A model generated the notes under the pieces. The model had not been told where the DNA came from, did no database searches, and worked only from the letters and a program-made list of their open reading frames with translations. A stretch of DNA of 49,516 nucleotides, taken from assembly GCA_016931855.1 (NCBI GenBank), contig JAFGDZ010000027.1:1-49516 (forward strand). The letters run 5' to 3'. This DNA is from Bacteroidales bacterium (GTDB lineage: Bacteria > Bacteroidota > Bacteroidia > Bacteroidales > Tenuifilaceae). Below are positions 8,562-17,026 of this stretch, in pieces. Positions within the stretch are counted from its first letter, which is position 1; every line of letters starts with the position of its first letter. The translations under genes and the position numbers were made by a program.

Positions 8562-9062
8562 TTACTCGTGCTGTTCGTTAGGTTCGGGTGGCAGTATGCT
8601 GCTGCTTTTTTCGGCCTCGGCAAGGCATTCGCTACAGGTACCGTAAAAGTACAGCGAGTGGTGCGAAATTCTGAAGTTCATGAACTTTGATGCCGTTGTC
8701 TTTATTTCTTGGATTCTAGGGTCGCAAAACTCAATCACCTTGCCACACGAGGTGCAAATTAGGTGGTCGTGCTGCTTGCACTCATAGGCTTTTTCAAACT
8801 GGGCAATGTTTTTTCCAAACTGATGTTTTACCACTAGTCCACATTCCAACAGCAGCTCTATGGTGTTATATAGCGTAGCACGGCTTACCCTGTAGTTTTT
8901 ATTCTTCATGAAGATGTAGAGCGTTTCAATATCGAAATGCCCTTCTCTGGTGTATATTTCATCAAGTATAGCAAACCTTTCAGGGGTTTTGCGGTGTCCC
9001 TTGCGCTCAAGGTACTCAATGAATATCTTTTTAACGGTATCTTTTGTGTTTGTGCAAATCAT
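8562..9062 (-). CDS. Fur-family transcriptional regulator
   Basis: 166 aa. N-terminal winged helix (residues ~15-85, with [12 protein letters not shown] and the recognition segment [14 protein letters not shown]), then the dimerisation/metal domain with [15 protein letters not shown]. Structural zinc Cys pairs are CTSC and CSEC near the C-terminus. The family includes Fur, PerR and Zur; the sequence alone does not decide between iron, peroxide or zinc sensing. A promoter-like site lies just upstream, and a dyad GTTTAC-TG-GTAAAC is at 9172-9185. It has its own terminator. Confidence 0.92.
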   Translation of the reverse strand: MICTNTKDTVKKIFIEYLERKGHRKTPERFAILDEIYTREGHFDIETLYIFMKNKNYRVSRATLYNTIELLLECGLVVKHQFGKNIAQFEKAYECKQHDHLICTSCGKVIEFCDPRIQEIKTTASKFMNFRISHHSLYFYGTCSECLAEAEKSSSILPPEPNEQHE

Positions 9063-9088
9063 GGTTATATAGACTAAATTAACACAGC

Positions 9089-9118
9089 TAAAAGTAGCAA
9101 AAAAAGTATAACAAACAA
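9089..9118 (-). promoter_or_regulatory. Likely promoter of the Fur-family gene
   Basis: Minus strand: TTG (9116-9118), 19-base spacer, TACTTTTA (9089-9096), one mismatch to TAnnTTTG. The spacing fits and the gene starts about 26 bases downstream. Confidence 0.4.
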
Positions 9119-9218
9119 CAACTGGTTATTACTATTAGCTGATGTTGGATTAACAGCCCATTTGCAATAATGTTTACTGGTAAACACTATTTGTAGGAGG
9201 GGCGCTAATAAGTGGTGG

Positions 9219-11480
9219 CTAATCGTCAAATTTCTCTATACGGTTAACGTTGTCAATTCCTTTAATCTTCATTACGTTCATAATAAGATTATTAAGGTCG
9301 CTAATGTTATGCACGTACAAATCTATCCAACTTTCAAAAATCCCATCGTGGCTTTCAATGGAGAGCTTTCTGATGTTAACCTGTAGCTCATCGGATATAA
9401 CCTTAATAAGTTCGCTAAGAATGCCTATTCTGTCCATTCCCTTAATTTCGATGCGGGCAAGGAACGAAAGGATCTTGTGCGTAGTCCATTTTGCGGTAAC
9501 GATACGATTACCGTACTGGGACATAATTCTGATGGCCTCGGCACAGGTTGCCTTGTGTATAATAACATTCTCCTCTTCGGTTAAATAACCAATAACCTCG
9601 TCGCCGGGGATTGGGTTACAGCATTTGGCTACAAGGTACGAAGCGCTTTGCGTATCGGTTGATTCGGTTAGTAGGTACGGTTTTCTAAAATCGAACTTGG
9701 CTTGATTGTCGTCCTCGTCTTCAAGGTCGATATGCCTTTTATCCTTTTTGCGCAGATTGGTTTTGTTAAACTGGAGTCCCCAGTACCTAATCCACTTGTT
9801 GGGGGTATTTTTTTTAAGGATTTTTTTAAGATCGGTGAGCACAATTATCCCAGAGCCAACTTTACTGTAGAGCTCATCCTTTGAGAGTACATCGTAAGCA
9901 GGGAGTATTTTTTTGAACACCCTTGATGATGGCTGAATGCCTAGCGCAGTAAGTGCGCTTTCAACCGCTTGGCGCCCTTTCTCTATGCGGTTCTTGGTTT
10001 CGGCCTTTAGTGCCGATTTTATTGCAGATTTTGCCTTGGCTGTAACTACTTGTGCAAGGGACTCAATTACGGGTTTTTGGGTTGATGCGGTTATAACCTC
10101 TACCTGATCGCCGCTATTGAGCTTGTAGCTAAGGGGTACAAGCTTGTGATTTACTTTTGCGCCAATGGCTTTATTCCCAATCTCGGAGTGTATTTCATAG
10201 GCAAAGTCTAGTGCTGTTGCCCCTTTGGGTAGCGTTTTGGTTTCGCCTTTTGGGGTAAACACTACAATTTCCGATGAGAACAGGTTGAGCTTGAACTCAT
10301 CAAGAAATTCAAGCGCGTTGCTTTCTGGGTTTTCCAGCATCTCCCTAACGCGCTTAATCCACTTATCGAGCTCATTTTCCTGTGTGGTTGTGTCAACATC
10401 CTTATACTTCCAGTGCGCAGCAAAGCCTCGTTCGGCTATTTCGTCCATGCGGCGTGAGCGGATTTGCACCTCAACCCATTGCCCATTGGGGCCCATAACG
10501 GTGGCATGGAGCGCCTCGTAGCCGTTGGCTTTGGGAGTGCTAACCCAATCGCGAATGCGGTCGGGCTTGGGTTTGTAAATGTCGGTAATTAGTGAGTATA
10601 TGTGCCAGCACTGCGTTTTTTCGGGGATATGAGGGTAGGGGTTAAATACTATACGAATGGCTAGCAGGTCGTAAATATCTTCAAAGGCAACGTTTTTTGT
10701 CTGAATTTTTTTCCAGATGGAGTAAATTGATTTTGGCCTGCCGTTAATTTCAAAATCAATATTGTTCTCTTCCAACTTTTGGATAATAGGGAGCGAGAAC
10801 CGATTAATGTGCTGCATTCGCCTCTTCTCGGAGTCGGTAATTAGCTCTTTAATCTCCTCGTAAACCTTGGGGTATCGGTACTTTAGGCTTAGGTCTTCCA
10901 GCTCACTTTTGATATTGTACAGGCCTAGCCTATGGGCCAAGGGGGCGTATAGGTAAATGGTTTCTCCTGCAATTTTGAGCTGCTTATGGAGCGCAAGCGA
11001 ATCAAGGGTTCGCATGTTGTGAAGCCTGTCGGCAAGCTTAATAAGTATAACCCTTATGTCGTCGGTAAGGGTGAGTAGCATCTTACGGAAATTCTCAGCT
11101 TGGAGCGATGAGTTTGCGTCAAAAACCCCCGATATTTTTGTAAGCCCATCAACAATAGACGCTATTTTGGGGCCAAAGAGCCGCTCAATGTCATCAACCG
11201 TATAGTCGGTATCCTCCACAACATCGTGCATAAGAGCACTGGCAATGGCTTTGGCGCCAAGGCCTATTTCGCTGGCTACAATTTTAGCCACCTCAATGGG
11301 GTGGATAATGTATGGTTCGCCCGACTTTCGCTTAACTCCCTTGTGCGCTTCATTAGCAAGGTTAAATGCCTTCATAACAAGCTTCAGATCCTCCTCTTTT
11401 TGGCAGCGGGGGCAATTCTGAAGCAGGTCGTCAAGATGCTGCTGAATGAGCTTTTTTTCGTCTTCGGTTTGGAGGTTCAT
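9219..11480 (-). CDS. Bifunctional (p)ppGpp synthetase/hydrolase (RelA/SpoT)
   Basis: 753 aa, full-length long RSH. Domains in order: HD hydrolase (~55-160, with intact MHDVVEDTDY), synthetase (~245-365, with RPKSIYSIWKK, DLLAIRIV and STPKANGYEALHA), TGS (~405-465), a Cys-containing region (VAKCCNPIPGDEV, ~620-655), and a C-terminal ACT domain (~675-753). The intact HD motif argues for both synthesis and hydrolysis of the alarmone. Cytoplasmic and ribosome-linked in the family. Transcribed leftwards ahead of the Fur-family gene, with 156 bases between them. Confidence 0.96.
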   Translation of the reverse strand: MNLQTEDEKKLIQQHLDDLLQNCPRCQKEEDLKLVMKAFNLANEAHKGVKRKSGEPYIIHPIEVAKIVASEIGLGAKAIASALMHDVVEDTDYTVDDIERLFGPKIASIVDGLTKISGVFDANSSLQAENFRKMLLTLTDDIRVILIKLADRLHNMRTLDSLALHKQLKIAGETIYLYAPLAHRLGLYNIKSELEDLSLKYRYPKVYEEIKELITDSEKRRMQHINRFSLPIIQKLEENNIDFEINGRPKSIYSIWKKIQTKNVAFEDIYDLLAIRIVFNPYPHIPEKTQCWHIYSLITDIYKPKPDRIRDWVSTPKANGYEALHATVMGPNGQWVEVQIRSRRMDEIAERGFAAHWKYKDVDTTTQENELDKWIKRVREMLENPESNALEFLDEFKLNLFSSEIVVFTPKGETKTLPKGATALDFAYEIHSEIGNKAIGAKVNHKLVPLSYKLNSGDQVEVITASTQKPVIESLAQVVTAKAKSAIKSALKAETKNRIEKGRQAVESALTALGIQPSSRVFKKILPAYDVLSKDELYSKVGSGIIVLTDLKKILKKNTPNKWIRYWGLQFNKTNLRKKDKRHIDLEDEDDNQAKFDFRKPYLLTESTDTQSASYLVAKCCNPIPGDEVIGYLTEEENVIIHKATCAEAIRIMSQYGNRIVTAKWTTHKILSFLARIEIKGMDRIGILSELIKVISDELQVNIRKLSIESHDGIFESWIDLYVHNISDLNNLIMNVMKIKGIDNVNRIEKFDD

Positions 11481-11606
11481 GTTGCGAAAATCGTTAGTTG
11501 TAGTTACGTGTTGTTCTCTTGCTTAATACTATTACTCCTTTACCATATGGAACGGGCATTAGGCAAAGGCCATTGGCGTTGCTACAAAAGTTATTAGGTG
11601 TGGTTG

Positions 11607-13169
11607 CTACTTTCTAGGGTATATAACCGTTAAACTTCCCGTTTTTACTAGGTTTTGAGCATCCTGGGTTTGTAGCTCGAGCCTATATACGTAAGCACCC
11701 TCGGGGGCAAATGCGCCATTGCCTAGCTTCCCGTTCCAGCCCTGGTTGCCTTGGTAAATAATTTGGCCCCAGCGGTTATATATGGTAAGGGTGTAGGTTG
11801 CATTGAACGATACAATTGGTGCAAAGATATTTCGGGGGTAAACCAGCCCACTGCGTGTGTCGGAGGGGTCAATGGCATTGGGCATTGTGATATCGGGTGT
11901 TACATCAACACAAATTTTGCGGCTGCGGCTTTTAAAGGCATCAATACTGGCGCTTGCGGTAACGGTACCTTCAACCTGATAGCAGAATACGGACGAGTAG
12001 CCCTGCCCTTTAAATGGAGTAATATCATCAACCCAAGTTGTGTCGGTAGGGTTTACGCCATTAAAAATAACTTCGGAAGATGTTGCTTCGTTTTGCGTTA
12101 CCTCCCTAATAATTTTCCATGTTACAGCTAGGTTATGCGGATTGTTAATGTTGTTCCAAATAAGTTGGTTTTCCGTGTTTTTATGCGATACCCTTAGTAT
12201 GGTGGAGTTGCCAAGGTTTGATGCCGTTGTGGCTCTATTGCAGCCGTTGTACGCATCAAGTTTATAGTGAAAGGGACGTGTTCTGGCTGCCCATCCGTCG
12301 GAAGTATCGTGGTAATATGTAATGCTTTTGTTGCTGAATGTGTATAAATCTTTTGCGCTAAAAATACTTTGTACGGAATCCTTCTGCTCCCATCTAACGA
12401 GTTTATATGTTGGTAGTTCGGAGGTTTGGTCTATTCTAAAGTAGATGTGATTCCCATTTTCTTGTGCTATTACAGAGTCAACTTGCATGTATAAGGGCTG
12501 TATGGCGCGTCGGGTGTTAACGGTAACCATGTTTGACCGGGTAGCTAATGCAGGGTTAACGCGTTCCATCTCTATATAGAAGTAGTAGTCCTGAAAGGGC
12601 TCCACGGTATAGGAGAATGAGGTTAGCGCTTTATTCAGCATTGTGTCTAGCTTCTGAAAATTTTGCCAGTTGCTGTTATTCCCCACGTAGATGTTGTAGT
12701 GCGATATATCCACATTCCTCCATCCAGCATACTTGTTCCAATCTAGTACAACCCTATTTTGGCACGAGTCGTAGCGTACCGTTAGGAACATTGATGTATG
12801 TGGCGATGTTTGCTCGCTAGGGTCGTTAGGCCCTGCAGAGGCTAGTGTGTACGAAATGGGGCCAGCATTAGCATCGGATGCAATGTCAACATACGATAGC
12901 GTTGCTGGATTGTTTATGGTTTTCCACTCGTGGTAGCCGTTATTGCCCAAATTATCCACATACTGCTTGTATATAATGTACCCAGTTGGGTTGGGGTGCT
13001 CGGGATCGTAAGAGGGGGGAGCCCAAAATAGCTCTGGCTCACCTGTTCCTGGGTCAATGGTTAGGTACGTAAAGGTTGGCTTTAGCGGTTTTCCATCGGG
13101 TTGGGCATAAAGCCCTGTGCTTATAAATGCTAAGCCAACTATTGTTGATATTAAGAGCAGCCGTTTCAT
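11607..13169 (-). CDS. Secreted protein with T9SS C-terminal (CHU_C) domain
   Basis: About 520 aa from ATG 13169, which gives the signal peptide MKRLLLISTIVGLAFISTG(LYA-Q). The open frame runs to 13199, but the added residues precede a complete signal. The middle is beta-rich with fibronectin-III-like blocks (for example VLDWNKYAGWRNVDISHYNIYVG). The last ~85 residues match the gliding-motility-associated type B sorting domain (TIYNRWGQIIYQGN...WNGKLGNG...EGAYVYRLE). It is therefore likely exported by the type IX system to the surface. No enzymatic motif is seen. Confidence 0.88.
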   Translation of the reverse strand: MKRLLLISTIVGLAFISTGLYAQPDGKPLKPTFTYLTIDPGTGEPELFWAPPSYDPEHPNPTGYIIYKQYVDNLGNNGYHEWKTINNPATLSYVDIASDANAGPISYTLASAGPNDPSEQTSPHTSMFLTVRYDSCQNRVVLDWNKYAGWRNVDISHYNIYVGNNSNWQNFQKLDTMLNKALTSFSYTVEPFQDYYFYIEMERVNPALATRSNMVTVNTRRAIQPLYMQVDSVIAQENGNHIYFRIDQTSELPTYKLVRWEQKDSVQSIFSAKDLYTFSNKSITYYHDTSDGWAARTRPFHYKLDAYNGCNRATTASNLGNSTILRVSHKNTENQLIWNNINNPHNLAVTWKIIREVTQNEATSSEVIFNGVNPTDTTWVDDITPFKGQGYSSVFCYQVEGTVTASASIDAFKSRSRKICVDVTPDITMPNAIDPSDTRSGLVYPRNIFAPIVSFNATYTLTIYNRWGQIIYQGNQGWNGKLGNGAFAPEGAYVYRLELQTQDAQNLVKTGSLTVIYPRK

Positions 13170-13278
13170 TTTAATAATTTTGTTACGTGCAATAAACAAG
13201 GGTATTAGAAACGTTTAAAAGTAGCATTTTTGCCTTAATTGTATTGTATAGGTACTGCTGTTTTGCAATACCTATTTG

Positions 13279-14571
13279 CTACATGTTGCTAACGCTACCT
13301 GCAACGCATTCAATTAAATCTGCTGGTTTAAGGTACTTATTTGCTAGTTCCATAAGGTCTTTGCTTGTTATATTGTGAATTGTGTCCAGCATATTATGTA
13401 AAAAGGAGTAGTCAAGATCATTGTACTCGAACAGGCTGGTAATGGTCTCGGCGGTGGCAAAGGGGCCATCAAAGGTTCTAAGTGCTTCGCCAAGTAGGTA
13501 GTTTCTTACAAGGCTAAGCTCCTCGCTGGGTATTGGTTCGGTTCTTAACCTATTAATTTCTAGGTAGATTTGTTCCAGTGCAGGCAGGGTAAACTCTGCC
13601 CCAACCTCGGCTCCTGTAACCCAAAAACCCGATTCGCGCAGCGGAGCCAATCCGCTCGATACTCCATACGTATAGCCCTTGTCCTCCCTAAGGTTTTTCA
13701 TTAGCCGCGAGCCAAAATAACCTCCTAAAATGGTATTTAGGACGGCCATTCCGGGGAAGTCGGGATGGGTGCGGGGAAACATGCGGCGTCCAACCCGTAT
13801 GGCCGACTGTACTGCGTCTGCTTTCTCAACCCAGTGCTTCTGCTCAAAGGTTTGGGGCATGGAGGGGAGCGAAAAATCGGTTTGATGCGGTTTGCCCCAG
13901 TTCTCCTGTCCAAACAGCCGCTCAATTAGCGCCACTTCGTTGTTGCTTATTTTACCTGCTAGTATAATGGTGCAGTTTGATGAGCTGATGTGTTTCTGCT
14001 GAAAATCCAGCAGGTCGGCTTGTTCTACCTTGTCGTAATCTTCGGGCGAGGCAAACTCGCCATACGGGTGGTTTGCCCCAAAAATAGTATCGAAAAACTT
14101 TTGGCGCACAAGGGTGCTCACTTTTCCCAGCTCAACCTGTAGCGTTTGCTTGCCCTTTACTCTGTAGGTTTGAATCTCCTTCTCGGGGTAAGTGGGGGTT
14201 TTTAGAACCTTCTCAACCAGGTCGAGCGACTGTGGTAGAAACTTGTTAAGGGAGAATAGCGTTAGCCCTCCAAAATCCCTGTCGGCCGATTGCTCAACGT
14301 AGCTTCCGTAAAAATCGAACTGCTCGGCAATTTGCATAGACGATAGCGTGGCAGTTCCCTCCGTTAGCATGGTGATTGCCCCGCGTGAGGTTAGCACCTT
14401 TTTTTGGAAGCGGGTTCCTGCGTTGAAAATAAACTCGGTACGGCTAACTTCCTGTGTTCCCGCATTAATAGTAAGCAGCTTAATGCCGTTTGGCAGTATT
14501 AGCTCTTGGGCCTTTTTTACCTCTATATGCCCGTTGTGTGCTTGTATTGGTGGTGTTTTTCTGTTAAGCAT
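13279..14571 (-). CDS. M16 peptidase-like protein, non-catalytic partner
   Basis: 430 aa with two M16 halves. The position of the zinc motif HxxEH is replaced (RGAITMLTEGTATLSS), so it cannot bind zinc in the usual way. The second half keeps the substrate-positioning Arg/Tyr segment GSRLMKNLREDKGYTYG. In split M16 enzymes (as in mitochondrial processing peptidase alpha/beta) this is the partner of a catalytic subunit. That subunit is encoded 16 bases upstream, on the same strand. No signal peptide is obvious, so a cytoplasmic or membrane-associated role is possible. Last gene of a three-gene operon. Confidence 0.88.
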   Translation of the reverse strand: MLNRKTPPIQAHNGHIEVKKAQELILPNGIKLLTINAGTQEVSRTEFIFNAGTRFQKKVLTSRGAITMLTEGTATLSSMQIAEQFDFYGSYVEQSADRDFGGLTLFSLNKFLPQSLDLVEKVLKTPTYPEKEIQTYRVKGKQTLQVELGKVSTLVRQKFFDTIFGANHPYGEFASPEDYDKVEQADLLDFQQKHISSSNCTIILAGKISNNEVALIERLFGQENWGKPHQTDFSLPSMPQTFEQKHWVEKADAVQSAIRVGRRMFPRTHPDFPGMAVLNTILGGYFGSRLMKNLREDKGYTYGVSSGLAPLRESGFWVTGAEVGAEFTLPALEQIYLEINRLRTEPIPSEELSLVRNYLLGEALRTFDGPFATAETITSLFEYNDLDYSFLHNMLDTIHNITSKDLMELANKYLKPADLIECVAGSVSNM

Positions 14572-14587
14572 AATTCGTTTTTTGGCG

Positions 14588-15826
14588 TTAGTTCTTGGCT
14601 TTAATTAGCAGCGTTGACGAGTTCTCGGGGCGGAATAGCTCATTGGCTACTTCAATTACGCGCTGTGCGCTAACGCTAAGGTATTTGGGCACTTCTTGGT
14701 TAATGTCCTCGGCTTTAGATATTAGTTCGAAAAAGCAAAGGTTCATGGCTTTGTCCAGCGGACTGGTTTCGCCAAAGGTGAAGTTGGACTCAAACTTATT
14801 TTTTACTTTATCCAGTTCGTAATCCGATAATGGTTCCGATGCAAGCAAGTTTAGCTCTTCGTTAATTGCGGCTTCTCCCTCCTCAAAGGTAACGCCTTTA
14901 ACCAGCCGGCCGGTTATAACAAAAAGCCCCTCGTCTATATCGCCTGTAATGAACGCATTTACATCGGAAAACAGGCCTAGCTCCTTTACTAAGCGCTGGA
15001 AAAGTCTTGCCGAGCGCCCGTTGGAAAGTAAATCGGACATTAGGTCGTAGGTGTGAAAATCGGGATGGTTCCGGTTACACATATGAAATGCCTTGTATAT
15101 GGCATCGTAAGGAACATCACGCACTACTTCTAACCTGCGTGGCTCCGTTTGCGTTGGCTCTTTTGGTAGGTTACGAGGGATAACATCGCGCCTTTCTATT
15201 GGGCCAAACCACTTATTGCTTAGCTGGTAAATTTCCTCTTTCGATACTGGCCCTGCAACGCATAGTATGGCGTTGTTTGGTGCGTAGTGCTTAAAGAAGA
15301 ACTCCTTTACGTAGTCCAGCGTAGCATCTTTTATGTGGTCAACGGATTTGCCAATGGTTGGCCACTGGTAGGGGTGATGCTTGTACGCAAGGGGTCTAAG
15401 CAGAAGCCAAACATCGCCGTAAGGCTGATTAAGGTATCGTTGGTTAAACTCCTCAACCACAACCTTTTTTTGCGTATCTAAGCTCTTTTTGGAGAAGGCC
15501 AGACTAAGCATGCGGTCGCTCTCCATCCAAAACGCCGTTTCAATATTGGGCTTTGGAACGGTTATGTAGTAGTTGGTAATGTCGTTTGATGTAAATGCAT
15601 TGTTCTCGGCTCCAACGCGTTCAAGCGGCTCGTCAAATGAAGGGATATTAACGGAGCCACCAAACATAAGATGCTCAAAAAGATGTGCGAAGCCAGTTTT
15701 GTCGGGTTCCTCGTCGCGCGAGCCCACGTTGTAAAGCATGTTGAACGAAACAATAGGGGTGCTACTGTCGGTGTGAACCAAAACCCTAAGGCCATTATCT
15801 AGCGTGAACTTTTCAATTGCTATCAT
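14588..15826 (-). CDS. M16 family zinc peptidase, catalytic subunit
   Basis: 412 aa. Contains HLFEH at residues 48-52 (two zinc His and the catalytic Glu51) and the third-ligand segment VVVEEFNQR at 122-130 (Glu125/126). The C-terminal half lacks a second zinc site. It likely degrades or processes peptides as a heterodimer with the next gene. It sits 15 bases behind the FabK-like gene and 16 bases ahead of its non-catalytic partner. The tight spacing indicates one transcript. No signal peptide is visible. Confidence 0.92.
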   Translation of the reverse strand: MIAIEKFTLDNGLRVLVHTDSSTPIVSFNMLYNVGSRDEEPDKTGFAHLFEHLMFGGSVNIPSFDEPLERVGAENNAFTSNDITNYYITVPKPNIETAFWMESDRMLSLAFSKKSLDTQKKVVVEEFNQRYLNQPYGDVWLLLRPLAYKHHPYQWPTIGKSVDHIKDATLDYVKEFFFKHYAPNNAILCVAGPVSKEEIYQLSNKWFGPIERRDVIPRNLPKEPTQTEPRRLEVVRDVPYDAIYKAFHMCNRNHPDFHTYDLMSDLLSNGRSARLFQRLVKELGLFSDVNAFITGDIDEGLFVITGRLVKGVTFEEGEAAINEELNLLASEPLSDYELDKVKNKFESNFTFGETSPLDKAMNLCFFELISKAEDINQEVPKYLSVSAQRVIEVANELFRPENSSTLLIKAKN

Positions 15827-15841
15827 TCTGTAATTTTTTTG

Positions 15842-16798
15842 CTAAAGATCAAATGGGCTGGCGTTTTGCAGCCTGCTGAGCGCTTCGGCGTATTCGGTAA
15901 TAAGGTTGTGGAAAATTTCTGAAACAGAAGGGGTATCGTTTATAAGTGCGTTAACCTGACCAATCTCTAGCTCCCCCTCGTTTATGTCTCCTTCAAATAT
16001 ACCCTTTTTTGCTCTACCTTTTCCTAACAGCAGCGTAAGTTCTTGGGCCGATGCCCCGTTATTTTCTGCTGCCGCTACTTTTTGGTAGAATGCGTTGTTT
16101 AAGAGTCGGGCTGGAGCAAGTTTTTTTAGGCAAAGCATGGTGTCGCCTTCGCCCGAATTTATTACGCTTTGCTTAAACGCTACGTGTGCCGACGATTCTT
16201 TTGATACGGCAAAGCGGCTGCCAACTTGTACCCCTTCGGCACCCAATGCCATTGCGGCAAGCATGGCATCGCCAGTTGCAATTCCCCCAGCAGCAATTAG
16301 CGGAATGGTTATGGCTCTTTTTACGCTGGGGGTGAGCACAAGCGTTGTTGTTTCCTCGCGGCCATTATGACCTCCAGCTTCAAAGCCCTCGGCAACAATG
16401 GCATCAACGCCTGCTGCTTGCGCCTTTAGGGCAAACTTGGCGCTAGATACTACGTGAGCAACGGTAATGCCGTGCTCTTTCAGAAAAGGGGTCCACTTAC
16501 TGGGCGAACCTGCCGAGGTAAAAACAATGGGCACCCTTTCATCAACAAGAATTTGCATAACCTTATCCATCTCGGGGTATAGCAGCGGAACGTTAACGCC
16601 AAACGGGTTGCTGGTGTGCTGCTTTACTTTTTGGATGTGATGCCTTAGGTTATCGGGATGCATGGAGCCTGCGCCAATTAATCCTAATCCGCCTGCGTTG
16701 CTAACCGCCGACACCAGTTCCCATCCGCTGCACCAAACCATTCCGCCCTGAATAATGGGGTACTTTATGTTGAAAAGAGCGCAAATCCTGTTTTTCAT
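15842..16798 (-). CDS. FMN enoyl-ACP reductase II / nitronate monooxygenase family
   Basis: 318 aa TIM-barrel flavoenzyme. It begins with the family segment YPIIQGGMVW and has AEGFEAGGHNG (FMN/active-site region), PLIAAGGIATG and GAEGVQVGSRFAVS (phosphate binding). This architecture is shared by FabK, which reduces enoyl-ACP in fatty-acid synthesis, and by 2-nitropropane dioxygenases. The EGxEAGGH pattern and the absence of fused domains lean to FabK, but I cannot exclude a nitronate monooxygenase. First gene of the operon with the two M16 genes. Confidence 0.82.
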   Translation of the reverse strand: MKNRICALFNIKYPIIQGGMVWCSGWELVSAVSNAGGLGLIGAGSMHPDNLRHHIQKVKQHTSNPFGVNVPLLYPEMDKVMQILVDERVPIVFTSAGSPSKWTPFLKEHGITVAHVVSSAKFALKAQAAGVDAIVAEGFEAGGHNGREETTTLVLTPSVKRAITIPLIAAGGIATGDAMLAAMALGAEGVQVGSRFAVSKESSAHVAFKQSVINSGEGDTMLCLKKLAPARLLNNAFYQKVAAAENNGASAQELTLLLGKGRAKKGIFEGDINEGELEIGQVNALINDTPSVSEIFHNLITEYAEALSRLQNASPFDL

Positions 16799-16860
16799 GT
16801 AAAAAAGCTGTTTGAGTAATCTCCGTTTAATTGCTTTGCCATTACGCTAGAAAGCGTTTG

Positions 16861-16868
16861 CAAAACTA
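16861..16868 (-). promoter_or_regulatory. -7 element of the FabK/M16 operon
   Basis: TAGTTTTG on the minus strand (CAAAACTA on plus), an exact TAnnTTTG match 62 bases ahead of the first ATG. No good TTG is found at the right distance upstream, so only half of the promoter is convincing. Confidence 0.4.
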
Positions 16869-16972
16869 GTAAAACAAATGTTAATGCTAATGGTTAAGTC
16901 CAGTTCTCCAACCTATGGTAACACTAGCCGTTTTAGCTAATGCCTGTGTATGTGTTGTATCGCATAAAATTT

Positions 16973-17006
16973 TTGCTGCAATATTGTATCGCTTTGGTTA
17001 CCTTTG
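16973..17006 (+). promoter_or_regulatory. Promoter of the ClC channel gene
   Basis: TTG (16973-16975), 23-base spacer, TACCTTTG (16999-17006). It implies transcription from about 17013. This places the longer open frame (from 16940) upstream of the mRNA and supports ATG 17027 as the start. Confidence 0.6.
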
Positions 17007-17026
17007 TGTTTTTGTTTATAAAAGTG

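Noticed and set aside
16940-17026. Upstream extension of the ClC gene
   Set aside because: A consensus promoter lies inside it and the extra residues do not look like part of the ClC family.
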